Assembly: GCF_001685015.1 (NCBI RefSeq)
Contig: NZ_MAYT01000032.1
Location: forward strand, 143,536-207,535
Origin: Pseudobacillus wudalianchiensis
Lineage (GTDB): Bacteria; Bacillota; Bacilli; Bacillales; Domibacillaceae
Length of the DNA: 64,000 bases
Reading direction: 5' to 3'
Part shown: positions 1 through 9,765 of the stretch, piece after piece
Layout of the letters: each line of letters starts with the position of its first letter
Numbering within the stretch: the first letter of the stretch is position 1
Translations under genes and position numbers: made by a program
Notes under the pieces: model-generated
Told to the model about the DNA's origin: nothing
The model's input: only the letters and a program-made list of their open reading frames with translations
Databases searched by the model: none

Positions 1-902
1 AAGAAGCAGGCGTGCCAAAAGGCGTTATCAACATGGTACACGGTGCGGGTCCTGTTGTTGGAAACGAAATTGCTTCTCACAAAGATGTAGACATGGTGTC
101 TTTCACTGGCGGTACAAAAACAGGAAAACACATCATGAAAACAGCTGCTGATACGATGAAGAAAGTTTCCTTGGAACTTGGCGGGAAATCACCAAATATC
201 ATCTTTGCTGATGCTGATTTTGAAGTGGCAGTAGATTACGCATTGTTCGGTATTTATTGCGGATCAGGCCAAGTATGTTCAGCTGGTTCAAGAATTCTTG
301 TAGAAGAAAGCATCTACGATAAATTCATTGAGCGTTTCACAGAGCGCGCGAAACAAATTCAAGTGGGCAACGGAGCAGACCCAGAAACAGAAATGGGACC
401 ACTTGTAAGCCAGCAGCACATGGAAAAGGTATTAAGCTATATTGAAATCGGTAAAGAAGAAGGAGCTCGCTTGTTATTCGGCGGAGAGCGTTTAACAGAG
501 AACGGAATGGATAAAGGCTTCTTCGTAGCACCAACAGCGTTTGCCGATACAACACAAGAGATGAGAATCGTTCAAGAAGAAATCTTTGGTCCGGTTGTAG
601 CGATTCAAAAATTCAAAGATGAAGCAGAAGCAATCCGCTTGGCGAACGATACAGATTATGGTCTAGCAGGAGCAGTCTTCACGATTGATGGAGCAAAAGC
701 ACTTCGCGTAATTAAGAAATTGCGTGCAGGTATTACATGGATTAACTCTTACCATCCAACGTATAACGAAGCTCCATGGGGCGGTTATAAGCAAAGTGGT
801 ATTGGCCGCAGCTTAGGAACGTACGGATTGGATGAATTCCAAGAAATCAAACAAATCAACATCAACTTAGAAGTAGAACCAGTAGGCTGGTTTAAAAACT
901 AA
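1..902 (+). CDS. Aldehyde dehydrogenase, C-terminal part (5' end outside window)
   Basis: NAD(P)-dependent aldehyde dehydrogenase cut by the window edge; the reading frame is open from base 3, so the first methionine-like codon (GTG at 12) is probably internal. About 300 residues remain, covering the Rossmann end, the catalytic glutamate (motif LELGGK, about residue 55 from base 12), the catalytic cysteine (GQVCSAGS, about 89) and the C-terminal PWGGYKQSGIGR block. This block resembles the betaine-aldehyde / aminobutyraldehyde dehydrogenase branch. It lies 25 bp before patA, so I infer it oxidises 4-aminobutyraldehyde made by PatA from putrescine. Betaine aldehyde is the main alternative substrate. 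Confidence 0.9.
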   Translation, partial: EAGVPKGVINMVHGAGPVVGNEIASHKDVDMVSFTGGTKTGKHIMKTAADTMKKVSLELGGKSPNIIFADADFEVAVDYALFGIYCGSGQVCSAGSRILVEESIYDKFIERFTERAKQIQVGNGADPETEMGPLVSQQHMEKVLSYIEIGKEEGARLLFGGERLTENGMDKGFFVAPTAFADTTQEMRIVQEEIFGPVVAIQKFKDEAEAIRLANDTDYGLAGAVFTIDGAKALRVIKKLRAGITWINSYHPTYNEAPWGGYKQSGIGRSLGTYGLDEFQEIKQININLEVEPVGWFKN

Positions 903-927
903 TCAAACTGCAGGAGTGGAGATATAA

Positions 928-2301
<1,374 letters not shown>

Positions 2302-2306
2302 AAGAG

Positions 2307-2338
2307 AAAATCCCCGGTCTGAGCACCGGGGATTTTTT
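2307..2338 (+). terminator. Rho-independent terminator after patA
   Basis: An 11-bp stem (AAATCCCCGGT with its complement), six-base loop CTGAGC and a run of six T. Confidence 0.92.
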
Positions 2339-2448
2339 ATTTAGGAGAGAATGGGACAATCCTAGATAAAATAATTTTTATTTTAGATAAATGAATCTAC
2401 TTTACGGAGTATCACTGATCTTTCATGATAAAGCCGCTGTCATGACTG

Positions 2449-2483
2449 AAAAAACGACCCTCCATGCAGGAGGATCGTTTTTT
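2449..2483 (-). terminator. Terminator of the SMR exporter pair
   Basis: Fifteen-base arms around the loop ATGCA/TGCAT, ending in TTTTTT on the minus strand. One position pairs as U-G only when read on the minus strand, so it serves the leftward genes; it touches the stop of the second SMR gene. Confidence 0.85.
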
Positions 2484-2796
2484 AAGAAGTAAATTTCAAT
2501 CCGGCCACGCCTAGCACAATAAATAAAAGTGAAACAAATTGAAATTTATTGAGTTTTTCTTTAAACCAGATAATGCTGACGAGCGTAATACCGACAGTGC
2601 CGATACCAGTCCAGACGGCGTAGGCAATTCCTGCAGAAAGCTCTGTCATCGCTCTTGATAAGCAATAGAAGGAGAAGATAAAGCCGATGACCATGACAGC
2701 GATCGGCCATTTCCTTTTTGTGCCGTTCACATATTTCATGGCAATCGTCGCAATGACTTCCTCAAAACCAGCTAGAACTAAAAAGACCCAACTCAT
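2482..2796 (-). CDS. Paired small multidrug resistance (SMR) family protein, subunit 2
   Basis: Four-helix SMR transporter of 104 residues. The conserved membrane-embedded glutamate is seen in helix 1 (GFEEVIATIAMK, residues 11-22). SMR proteins exchange protons for cationic drugs or guanidinium compounds, and paired SMRs act as heterodimers. The start overlaps the stop of the other SMR gene by 4 bp, with GAGGTGACTATCA before ATG, so the two are translationally coupled. With the TetR gene upstream this has the arrangement of B. subtilis yvdT-yvdS-yvdR; which of yvdR or yvdS this matches I cannot say. Confidence 0.88.
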   Translation of the reverse strand: MSWVFLVLAGFEEVIATIAMKYVNGTKRKWPIAVMVIGFIFSFYCLSRAMTELSAGIAYAVWTGIGTVGITLVSIIWFKEKLNKFQFVSLLFIVLGVAGLKFTS

Positions 2797-3131
2797 TGAT
2801 AGTCACCTCTGCTTTGGTCTTCCCTTGTAGATGTAGATAATTTCATGCCGGCTACTCCGGAAAGCAGCAAAGCAACAAATACTAACTGAATGAGGGAGAA
2901 AGGTTCTCCTAAATAAATTCCCATAAAATATGTTCCAGCGGTACCGATGCCGACGAAAACAGTGTAGGCAGCTGCCAGCGGGATCGTTTTATATGAACGA
3001 ATGAGCAGAAGGAAGCTGGTCGCAATCAGCACTGTGACGACTGCCCAATCCGTTAGAGAATCGGCATGCTTCAAACCTGTAGCCCAAACGACTTCTAATA
3101 CACCTGCAATTAATACGATAAACCAACTCAA
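2793..3131 (-). CDS. Paired SMR family protein, subunit 1
   Basis: Second half of the SMR pair, about 112 residues, with four hydrophobic helices and the SMR signature GVLEVVWATGLK including the essential glutamate. A TTG start at 3131 (protein beginning SWFIVLIAG after the initiator) is preferred because GAGG lies eight bases before it and this matches usual SMR N-termini; a GTG at 3140 would overlap the ribosome binding site. The C-terminus is a charged tail (STREDQSRGDYQ) not typical for SMR proteins. The palindromic operator at 3151-3167 sits just upstream. Confidence 0.87.
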   Translation of the reverse strand: MSWFIVLIAGVLEVVWATGLKHADSLTDWAVVTVLIATSFLLLIRSYKTIPLAAAYTVFVGIGTAGTYFMGIYLGEPFSLIQLVFVALLLSGVAGMKLSTSTREDQSRGDYQ

Positions 3132-3150
3132 TGTAAGCACCTCAGTTATG

Positions 3151-3167
3151 AATGAATGTCATTCATT
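3151..3167. promoter_or_regulatory. Probable TetR-family operator before the SMR pair
   Basis: Perfect 17-base palindrome AATGAATGTCATTCATT. A near copy (TGAATATCATTCA) lies in front of the TetR gene at 3813-3825, so the regulator probably controls both itself and the exporter. Confidence 0.8.
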
Positions 3168-3182
3168 TTTTAATTAAAATTG

Positions 3183-3202
3183 AAACGCTTCAGGAAGCGT
3201 CT
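3183..3202 (-). terminator. Weak hairpin between TetR gene and SMR pair
   Basis: Eight-base arms AGACGCTT/AAGCGTTT with loop CCTG on the minus strand followed by CAATTTTAATT. It may partly separate the TetR transcript from the exporter genes. Confidence 0.45.
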
Positions 3203-3209
3203 CTATTAT

Positions 3210-3788
3210 TTAGCGGGAAAGTGATCGCTGTAAAAAAGAAAAGGTTGTTTCTTTACAAGCAGCTAAATCTCTTTCTTCTTCAGCAATATAAAAGCGTTCA
3301 GCAGCATTTTCAATCAAGTTAATAATGAGCCGGGCGGTCCAGTTAATATCAATGTCCGGAATGATCTCTCCCTTGCTGACGGCTGCGCACAACACATCTT
3401 CTAACCAATCGTAGTATGGAGTATAAATTGTTTCCCATTTTTCCATTGAATGCACGATGGCAAGGCCAGAGTAACACAAAATAATAACATCTTTATAGGA
3501 CTGGGTTAATTCAAACGTTTCATCAATCAGGGTTTGAATGATTTCCCAAAATTCGCTTTTATGTTTTGTTTCGCTTTTAATTTTCTCCAGCGTCAAGCTA
3601 AGTAAATCCTCTGCAATAGCAGGGATTAAATCTTTTTTGGAGGGAAAATACAAATAAAAGGTTCCTTGGGCCACTCCCGCCCGTTTCACAATGTCTGTAA
3701 TTGAAGTTTGATCTAACCCCTTTTCAGAAATGACCTCGATCGCCGCTTGAAGAATCTTATTATACTTCCCATCACTTTTCACCCGCAT
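3210..3788 (-). CDS. TetR family transcriptional regulator (YvdT-like)
   Basis: Repressor of 192 residues. Residues 6-50 form the TetR helix-turn-helix (DQTSITDIVKRAGVAQGTFY, then YFPSKKDLI); the rest is a helical ligand domain. It precedes a paired SMR exporter in the same direction, as YvdT does in B. subtilis, so I infer it represses the exporter until a toxic cation binds. Both candidate operators (3151-3167 and 3813-3825) share TGAATRTCATTCA, which supports autoregulation. Confidence 0.88.
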   Translation of the reverse strand: MRVKSDGKYNKILQAAIEVISEKGLDQTSITDIVKRAGVAQGTFYLYFPSKKDLIPAIAEDLLSLTLEKIKSETKHKSEFWEIIQTLIDETFELTQSYKDVIILCYSGLAIVHSMEKWETIYTPYYDWLEDVLCAAVSKGEIIPDIDINWTARLIINLIENAAERFYIAEEERDLAACKETTFSFLQRSLSR

Positions 3789-3812
3789 ATTGAATCCCCC
3801 GATAATAATGAC

Positions 3813-3825
3813 TGAATATCATTCA
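3813..3825. promoter_or_regulatory. Probable TetR operator, autoregulatory copy
   Basis: TGAATATCATTCA, differing by one base from the core of the palindrome at 3153-3165, 25 bases upstream of the TetR start codon. Confidence 0.72.
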
Positions 3826-3878
3826 TTTTACAATATTTTCTTTTAGCTGTCAAGTTCACTAAAAAGATAAACTTCTAC

Positions 3879-3906
3879 TTGAGATTTCTCGAGTATATAT
3901 TATAAT
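3879..3906 (+). promoter_or_regulatory. Sigma-A promoter of the polyamine operon
   Basis: TTGAGA, 16-base spacer, TATAAT. It reads into the PuuR-like gene and the pot genes; no terminator intervenes. Confidence 0.75.
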
Positions 3907-3918
3907 GATAAACTGATT

Positions 3919-3980
3919 GTAAACTTATAGTTTCATAAAAATAAACTTTGTTTACTAGAAGTTTACTAAATATAAACAAA
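3919..3980. promoter_or_regulatory. Repeated GTTTAC / GTAAAC motifs, candidate operator of the XRE-cupin regulator
   Basis: GTAAAC at 3919, GTTTAC at 3950 and again at 3961, plus inverted arms TTTGTTTA (3947-3954) and TAAACAAA (3973-3980). They lie between the promoter and the regulator start, where an autorepressor would bind. Confidence 0.55.
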
Positions 3981-3995
3981 TCGAGGATTAAGAGG

Positions 3996-4538
3996 ATGGA
4001 AATCGGAAAGAAAATTAAAAATCTGCGATTAAAAAAGGGGTTAACGCAAGAGGAGCTTGGCGAAAGGACAGGTTTAAGCAAAGGATACATTTCCCAGCTG
4101 GAACGGGATTTAAGCTCTCCTTCAATAGAGACATTTTTTCACTTGCTGGAAGTGCTAGGTTGTTCTCCGAAAGACTTTTTTGATGATGAGAAACGAGAAC
4201 AGAAGGTCGTCTATGGAGAGGAAGACCAAACAGATTACATCGATGAGGAAAAGGGATACGAGATTCAGTGGCTTGTTCCGGAATCAAATGAGAAAGAAAT
4301 GGAACCAGTTAAGCTTAGTCTGCAAAAAGGCGGTCAATTTAAAAGATTTGAGCCGTCATTAGCTGAAACATTCGGTTACGTATTACACGGACGGATTAAG
4401 GTGCTGCTTGGCAAGCAGGAATACATAGCTAAAGCAGGGGAAGCCATTTATTTTCAATCATCCGAAGACCATCAAATTATGAATGATTTTGATGGTCCGT
4501 CTGAACTCATTTTGACAGTGACTAAATCCTATTTATAG
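3996..4538 (+). CDS. XRE-family regulator with cupin domain (PuuR-like)
   Basis: Regulator of 180 residues: HTH_XRE at about 4-60 (LTQEELGERTGLSKGYISQLE) and a C-terminal cupin at about 105-178 (LHGRIKVLLGKQEY, then GEAIYFQSSEDHQ). This domain order is that of PuuR, the putrescine-responsive repressor. ATG 3996 is chosen because GAGG lies nine bases upstream; a longer in-frame start at 3948 would run through the candidate operator. It heads the potABCD operon (18 bp gap), so polyamine control of uptake is inferred. Confidence 0.88.
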   Translation: MEIGKKIKNLRLKKGLTQEELGERTGLSKGYISQLERDLSSPSIETFFHLLEVLGCSPKDFFDDEKREQKVVYGEEDQTDYIDEEKGYEIQWLVPESNEKEMEPVKLSLQKGGQFKRFEPSLAETFGYVLHGRIKVLLGKQEYIAKAGEAIYFQSSEDHQIMNDFDGPSELILTVTKSYL

Positions 4539-4556
4539 GAGAAAAGGGAGGGCATT

Positions 4557-5663
4557 ATGGAAAAGGAAGTCATCATTCGCTTTGATAATGTGACGAAGCG
4601 CTACGATAGCGACACGGTGGTACTAGATCATGTGAGCTTTGAAATTGAGCGAGGAAAGTTTTATACACTGCTTGGGCCTTCGGGCTGTGGCAAGACAACG
4701 ATTCTGAGGCTGATTGCCGGCTTTACAGAAGCATCAGAAGGAGACATTTACTTTAATGGAAAAAGAATCAATCAAGTGCCTGCGAATAAGCGGCAGGTGA
4801 ACACAGTCTTTCAGGATTATGCTCTTTTTCCACACTTAAATGTGTATGAGAATGTCGCTTTTGGATTGCGGATTAAAAAAGTGAAACAAGCGGAAGTGGA
4901 CCGCCGGGTGAAAGAAGCCCTTCGTTTCGTAAACTTAAGCGGCTACGAAAATAGAGAAATTACCGAAATGTCCGGCGGGCAGCGTCAGCGGGTGGCGATT
5001 GCTCGGGCGATTGTGAATGAGCCGGAAGTGATTTTGCTGGATGAACCATTGTCTGCGTTAGATTTAAAGCTGCGAACTGAAATGCAATATGAGCTTCGTG
5101 ATTTGCAGAAGCGTCTCGGTATTACCTTTATTTTCGTTACGCATGATCAGGAAGAGGCGCTCGCTATGTCGGACGAAATATTTGTTCTCCATGAAGGCCG
5201 AATCGAGCAAAGCGGTACGCCAACAGATATTTATGATGAGCCAATTAATCGCTTTGTCGCGGATTTTATTGGTGAATCCAACATCGTTCCCGGTAAAATG
5301 ATCAAAGACTTTGAAGTAGAATTTGCAGGGAAGGTATTTGAGTGTGTCGATCAGGGGCTGAATCCGAATGAATCGGTGGAAGTGGTCATCCGTCCGGAAG
5401 ATTTGGAGATTACTTCATGGGATAAGGGCAAGATTCAGGTGAAAGTAGATTCCCAGCTTTTCCGTGGCGTTCACTATGAAATGCTCTGTTATGACGAGGC
5501 AAAGAACGAGTGGCTCGTTCACTCCACGAAGAAAGCAATAGTAGGCGAAGAAATTGGACTTAATTTTGAACCGGAAGCGATTCATGTCATGCGTCTCGGT
5601 GAAACAGAAGAAGAATTCGACAAGCGGTTGGAATCCTATCAAGAGGCCAGACATGAACAGTAA
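4557..5663 (+). CDS. potA: Spermidine/putrescine ABC transporter, ATP-binding protein
   Basis: ATPase of 368 residues driving polyamine import. Walker [10 protein letters not shown] at 40-48, Q-loop near 86, signature SGGQRQR at 139-145, Walker B VILLDEP at 158-164, followed by a C-terminal TOBE domain (about 285-350). First transport gene of a four-gene pot operon; its end overlaps potB by 11 bp. The family also carries Fe3+ and other substrates, but the PotB/C/D order and polyamine neighbours make polyamines the best choice. Confidence 0.93.
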   Translation: MEKEVIIRFDNVTKRYDSDTVVLDHVSFEIERGKFYTLLGPSGCGKTTILRLIAGFTEASEGDIYFNGKRINQVPANKRQVNTVFQDYALFPHLNVYENVAFGLRIKKVKQAEVDRRVKEALRFVNLSGYENREITEMSGGQRQRVAIARAIVNEPEVILLDEPLSALDLKLRTEMQYELRDLQKRLGITFIFVTHDQEEALAMSDEIFVLHEGRIEQSGTPTDIYDEPINRFVADFIGESNIVPGKMIKDFEVEFAGKVFECVDQGLNPNESVEVVIRPEDLEITSWDKGKIQVKVDSQLFRGVHYEMLCYDEAKNEWLVHSTKKAIVGEEIGLNFEPEAIHVMRLGETEEEFDKRLESYQEARHEQ

Positions 5664-6456
5664 GACGCGTCTGTTTTACTTGCTGCCGTACGTACTTTGG
5701 ATTGGTCTTTTCGTCGTTACGCCTATTCTGCTTGTTGTCTATTATTCTTTCTTTGATTTACATGGAAACTTTACTTTCGCCAATTACGAGAAATTATTTA
5801 CGTTTGTTTACATGAAAATGATCGCCAGTTCTTTCTGGTATGCCTTTTTAATCACAGTCTTCTGCCTGTTGATTGCTTATCCTGCCGCTTACTTTATTAC
5901 GAAAACGAAATATAAGCAGCTGCTGCTGTTGCTTGTTATTTTGCCTTCATGGATTAATTTATTGTTGAAGGCATATGCTTTTCTTGGCATTTTTAGTACG
6001 TATGGAGCAGCGAATAACTTCTTAGAAGTGGTCGGCATCGGGGCACAGCAAATCTTGTTTACTGATTTTAGCTTTGTGTTTGTTTCCGTTTATATTTTCA
6101 TTCCATTTATGCTGCTGCCTATTTTTAATGCACTCGATAAACTGAACCCAGCTTTAATAGATGCTTCACGCGACTTGGGAGCTTCTGCGTGGACGACATT
6201 TCGGAAGGTGGTCTTTCCGCTTACGTTAAGCGGTGTGAAGTCAGGCGTGCAGGCTGTGTTCATTCCAGCATTGTCTCTATTTATGATTACCCGCCTGATT
6301 GCCGGTAACCGGGTAATCACGCTCGGCACAGCGATTGAACAGCATTTTCTAGTGACACAGGATTGGGGAATGGGATCAGCCATTGCTGTGTTTTTGATTA
6401 TTACGATGTTTGTCATTATGATTGTGACCGGAACGAGAAAGCGGGGGATTCAATAA
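5653..6456 (+). CDS. potB: Spermidine/putrescine ABC transporter permease PotB
   Basis: Permease of 267 residues with six predicted membrane segments and the EAA loop in the form [23 protein letters not shown] 5653 lies inside the end of potA after AAGAGG, so translation is coupled; an upstream in-frame start would give a long overlap with potA. It pairs with PotC to form the membrane channel. Confidence 0.92.
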   Translation: MNSKTRLFYLLPYVLWIGLFVVTPILLVVYYSFFDLHGNFTFANYEKLFTFVYMKMIASSFWYAFLITVFCLLIAYPAAYFITKTKYKQLLLLLVILPSWINLLLKAYAFLGIFSTYGAANNFLEVVGIGAQQILFTDFSFVFVSVYIFIPFMLLPIFNALDKLNPALIDASRDLGASAWTTFRKVVFPLTLSGVKSGVQAVFIPALSLFMITRLIAGNRVITLGTAIEQHFLVTQDWGMGSAIAVFLIITMFVIMIVTGTRKRGIQ

Positions 6457-6457
6457 A

Positions 6458-7261
6458 ATGAAAAAGAAGTCCATTTGGCCAAAAGTCTATTTGGCTTTTA
6501 TCTTTATCGTTTTATACGCTCCCATTTTTTATTTAATGTTTTATTCCTTTAACAGCGGCGGTACGATGAATAACTTCGAAGGCTTTACGCTCGATTGGTA
6601 TAAGGAGCTGTTTGGTGATAAAAGATTATTGATTATCGTATTAAATACGATCATTGTGGCCCTTTTATCGGCCGCTATTGCAACGATGATTGGTGTGATC
6701 GGTGCCTTATCCATTGTATACATGAGAAAAAAGACAACTAAACAAGCGCTTTTATCGTTAAATAACGTGTTAATTGTGAGCCCTGACGTTATTATCGGTG
6801 CCTCATTTTTGATTTTGTTTACCATGGCTGGCATTAAATTAGGGTTTACATCCGTGCTATTATCGCATATTGCTTTTTCCATTCCGATTGTCGTGATTAT
6901 GGTACTCCCGAAGTTAGAAGAGATGAGCATGTCTTTGATCGATGCGGCCCGTGATTTAGGGGCGAGTCCATGGGATGTGTTATCGAAAGTCATTCTTCCT
7001 TATATTTCACCAGGGATTTTTGCCGGCTTTTTTATGGCCTTGACGTATTCACTTGATGATTTTGCGGTAACCTTTTTTGTAACGGGTAACGGCTTTAGTA
7101 CATTGTCAGTAGAGATTTACTCATTGGCTCGCCGTGGTATTTCTTTAAACATTAATGCGTTATCTACATTGTTATTCCTATTTACAATTATACTGGTGGC
7201 CGGCTACTACTTCATTATGCAGCGGAACAGCCGGGCAGCTGAAGCGGGGGTGCGGAAATGA
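6458..7261 (+). CDS. potC: Spermidine/putrescine ABC transporter permease PotC
   Basis: Permease of 267 residues, six membrane segments, EAA loop SLIDAARDLGASPWDVLSKV. It begins one base after the potB stop region, preceded by GGGGG, and overlaps potD by 4 bp (ATGA). Partner of PotB. Confidence 0.92.
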   Translation: MKKKSIWPKVYLAFIFIVLYAPIFYLMFYSFNSGGTMNNFEGFTLDWYKELFGDKRLLIIVLNTIIVALLSAAIATMIGVIGALSIVYMRKKTTKQALLSLNNVLIVSPDVIIGASFLILFTMAGIKLGFTSVLLSHIAFSIPIVVIMVLPKLEEMSMSLIDAARDLGASPWDVLSKVILPYISPGIFAGFFMALTYSLDDFAVTFFVTGNGFSTLSVEIYSLARRGISLNINALSTLLFLFTIILVAGYYFIMQRNSRAAEAGVRK

Positions 7262-8331
7262 ATAAATTAACCCGTGCATTCATCGCTGTATTTGTGGTCG
7301 CCTTTTTACTCATGTATGCAGTTTCCGAATTGAATGGATCAGACAGGAAAACAGCGGGAAATACATTAACGATCTATAACTGGGGAGATTATATTGACCC
7401 TGAACTGATCGGTCAATTTGAGAAAGAGACCGGCGTAAAAGTGATCTATGAAACATTTGATTCGAACGAAGCGATGATGACAAAAATTGAGCAAGGCGGT
7501 ACGGCTTATGACATCGCTGTGCCTTCTGAGTATGCGATTGATAAGATGAAAAAAGCTAATCAGCTTTTGCCGCTTGACCATTCAAAGCTGCCGAATTTGA
7601 AATATATCGACAAACGGTTCATGGATCTTCCGTTTGATCCGCACAATAAATACTCGATCCCTTATTTTTGGGGAACAGTCGGTATTATTTATAACAAAGA
7701 CCTAATGAAGGGCAAAGAAATTAAAGCGTGGAATGATCTCTGGAGCCCAGAGCTGCGCAACAATATTTTGCTTGTTGATGGAGCCCGTGAAGTAATGGGA
7801 ATGGGCTTAAACTCCCTTCATTACTCATTGAACGACAAGAACAAGGAGCATTTACTAGAAGCAAAGAGAAAGCTTGACGAATTGACTCCTAATATCAAAG
7901 CAATCATCGGTGATGAAATCCGTCTGTTGATGGAAAATGATGAAGCAGCTGTGGGGGTTGTCTGGTCAGGAACGGCGTCAGAAATTATGTGGGAAAAGGA
8001 TAACCTCGAATACGTAGTACCAGAGGAAGGATCGAATCTCTGGTTTGATAATATGGTCATTCCGAAAACAGCTAAAAACCTGAAAGCCGCCCATCAATTC
8101 ATTAACTTTATGCTTGATCCGAAAATAGCAGCGCGAAATGCAGAGTATGTAGGCTATTCAACACCGAACCAAAAGGCGCTTGAGCATATGCCGAAAGATG
8201 TGGTGAACGATAAACGTTTCTATCCAAGCCCTGAACAAACAGAGCATCTTGAGGTATATGAAAACTTGGGAGCCGATATGTTGGCTTACTATAACGAGCT
8301 GTATCTCCAATTTAAAATGCATAAAAAGTAA
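7258..8331 (+). CDS. potD: Polyamine-binding protein PotD
   Basis: Extracellular solute-binding protein (SBP_bac type) of 357 residues that presents polyamine to PotABC. Residues 8-24 form a hydrophobic signal or anchor; mature domain begins around LTIYNWGDYIDPE, a PotD hallmark. Aspartates and tryptophans of the polyamine pocket are present in blocks such as VVWSGTAS. Odd point: there is no cysteine lipobox near the signal region, unlike most Gram-positive binding proteins, so it may stay anchored by an uncleaved helix. Last gene of the operon, followed by a terminator. Confidence 0.92.
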   Translation: MNKLTRAFIAVFVVAFLLMYAVSELNGSDRKTAGNTLTIYNWGDYIDPELIGQFEKETGVKVIYETFDSNEAMMTKIEQGGTAYDIAVPSEYAIDKMKKANQLLPLDHSKLPNLKYIDKRFMDLPFDPHNKYSIPYFWGTVGIIYNKDLMKGKEIKAWNDLWSPELRNNILLVDGAREVMGMGLNSLHYSLNDKNKEHLLEAKRKLDELTPNIKAIIGDEIRLLMENDEAAVGVVWSGTASEIMWEKDNLEYVVPEEGSNLWFDNMVIPKTAKNLKAAHQFINFMLDPKIAARNAEYVGYSTPNQKALEHMPKDVVNDKRFYPSPEQTEHLEVYENLGADMLAYYNELYLQFKMHKK

Positions 8332-8335
8332 TTCT

Positions 8336-8369
8336 AAAGCGTCCGAAGTACTAGCTCGGACGCTTTTTT
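8336..8369 (+). terminator. Terminator of the pot operon
   Basis: Stem AAAGCGTCCGA with complement TCGGACGCTTT and a T run. Confidence 0.92.
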
Positions 8370-8394
8370 GCTGTCTTGTCATATGCCTGCCGCT

Positions 8395-8540
8395 CCAGAG
8401 CAGTCGGCTCCGCCTTTCTCTGTCTAGCTGCAGGCGCTAGCACGTAAGCTGATTTCGCTCTCTCTGTCGAAGTCTGAAAAGCGACTTCTTGTCGAGAGCT
8501 CCAATCCGCTATCGTGCTGAGCAAGCACCTTTCGCTTTTC
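8395..8540. repeat. Degraded intergenic repeat resembling the Bacillus GTCTAGCTNCAGCGCCTAGC element
   Basis: The 315-base gap between potD and the lia genes has no gene. It holds CTCCGCCTTTCTCTGTCTAG then CTGCAGGCGCTAGC and ends with CACCTTTCGCTTTTC. From memory, many Bacillus genomes carry an intergenic element that starts with GTCTAGCTCCAGCGCCTAGC and ends in GCGCTTTTC; this looks like a diverged copy. Function unknown. Confidence 0.5.
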
Positions 8541-8646
8541 TATTTCCTCGGTCTTAAGGATGAGGGAAAGTTCCATCTCAGGCTCGTTATAGGAAAGGTG
8601 AAAGCGAGGTAAGATGAAATCAAGATATCGAAGGGAGGAAATACAA

Positions 8647-8997
8647 ATGAAAAAGGTGATGTTATTTTGTATCGGAGGGCTTGCAGCTGTCGTAGCCGTT
8701 GCCAGCGCAGGACCGGTACTTGGCCTTGTCGCATGTGCAGCCATTATGTATGTAGCATGGAAGCAGTACAAACAAGCTTCTACGAAAGGAATCAAGTTCT
8801 TTTGGGGGGCAGCAGGGATCATCGCATTTTTAGCAACAGTCGGCAACGTGCCAGCTCTGCTTGGCGTTGCCGCTTTAGGAGTTCTGTATATGGTTTATAA
8901 AAAATGGCAGGAAGATGATGAAAGCTTTGTGGGCGTCGCAAGAGAAGAAGATCCATTCATGAATTTTGAAAGACAATGGAGCCAATTAAAAAAATAA
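8647..8997 (+). CDS. liaI: LiaI-like small membrane protein
   Basis: Protein of 116 residues with three to four hydrophobic stretches (about 3-33, 50-82) and an acidic, soluble C-terminus (EDDESFVGVAREEDPF). It stands directly before the PspA-family liaH gene, where LiaI serves as the membrane anchor for LiaH rings in B. subtilis. Start ATG 8647 follows GGGAGG with eight bases between. The sequence itself is poorly conserved, so the name rests mainly on context. Confidence 0.7.
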   Translation: MKKVMLFCIGGLAAVVAVASAGPVLGLVACAAIMYVAWKQYKQASTKGIKFFWGAAGIIAFLATVGNVPALLGVAALGVLYMVYKKWQEDDESFVGVAREEDPFMNFERQWSQLKK

Positions 8998-9017
8998 ATC
9001 GGTGAGGAGAGATTGAG

Positions 9018-9665
9018 ATGACAGGAATTTTCACAAAAATTAAACGGACGATCGAGGCAGAGCTGTTCGATATAGTAGAACAGAAGGAGCAAAAAAATCC
9101 AATTGCGATGTTGAATCAATATTTACGGGAAGCTCAAAAGGAAACAGACAAAACCATCAAGCTGCTAGAGCGGCAGCAATTATTGAAAAAGGAGTTTGAA
9201 CGTGAATGCCAGGATGCCGTTCGCATGCGGGATAAGCGTTTAAAGCAAGCTCAGCTTGCGGCTGAGGCGGGAGAAGAGCAGCTGGAGGAATTCGCTATGC
9301 GAGAAGCAGAGGTGTATAAAGAGCGAGCTGCTCGTTTGCAGCACTCCATCACAATCGTCGATGAGCAAATTATAAAGCTTGAAAGCAAGACCGAAGAAAT
9401 GAAACATAAGCTGAAAGATATGAATGTTCGCCGCCTTGAGTTAATGGGCCGTGAAAATGCAGCGCGAGCGCATTACAGCATGAGCAAAGTGTTAAATGAA
9501 GACTTAAATGATCATCCATTTGGCCGATTTGAAGAGCTGGAGCAGTATATTGATGAATTGGAAGGAAAAGTGAATAAGAAGTACGAAACATCATTAATGG
9601 ATGCTCGTCTTGCTGAGCTGGAGCGCCAATTTTACCGGGAAGAAAAGAACACACAGCAGGCCTAA
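9018..9665 (+). CDS. liaH: LiaH, PspA/IM30 family phage-shock protein
   Basis: Coiled-coil protein of 215 residues, almost wholly helical and charged, of the PspA/IM30/Vipp1 family. It forms oligomers that protect the cytoplasmic membrane under antibiotic stress. The ribosome binding site GGTGAGGAGA precedes ATG. It is followed by a strong hairpin terminator (9697-9726), which would make liaI-liaH the dominant short transcript, as described in B. subtilis. Confidence 0.9.
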   Translation: MTGIFTKIKRTIEAELFDIVEQKEQKNPIAMLNQYLREAQKETDKTIKLLERQQLLKKEFERECQDAVRMRDKRLKQAQLAAEAGEEQLEEFAMREAEVYKERAARLQHSITIVDEQIIKLESKTEEMKHKLKDMNVRRLELMGRENAARAHYSMSKVLNEDLNDHPFGRFEELEQYIDELEGKVNKKYETSLMDARLAELERQFYREEKNTQQA

Positions 9666-9669
9666 AACA

Positions 9670-9677
9670 TGCTATGA
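9670..9677 (+). promoter_or_regulatory. Extended -10 (TGCTATGAT), possible basal promoter for liaFSR
   Basis: TGCTATGAT upstream of the lia internal terminator and liaF, without a clear -35 box. Such a promoter would have to read through the hairpin at 9697. Confidence 0.3.
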
Positions 9678-9696
9678 TTAACAATTGAAGAGAGTG

Positions 9697-9726
9697 AAAC
9701 AAACCCGTCATGACGGGTTTGTTTTT
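9697..9726 (+). terminator. Internal terminator between liaH and liaF
   Basis: Perfect 28-base palindrome centred at 9710/9711, with arms of AAACAAACCCGTCA and complement, ending GTTTTTAC. It separates the LiaIH effectors from the LiaFSR sensor genes and would set their ratio. Confidence 0.85.
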
Positions 9727-9765
9727 ACATTGCTGCATCGCTGGATCGAGGAAGGAGGAAAAAGA

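Noticed and set aside
2340..2448. Small gene between patA and the SMR pair
   Set aside because: Only short AT-rich sequence without a start, ribosome binding site or hairpin apart from the two terminators.
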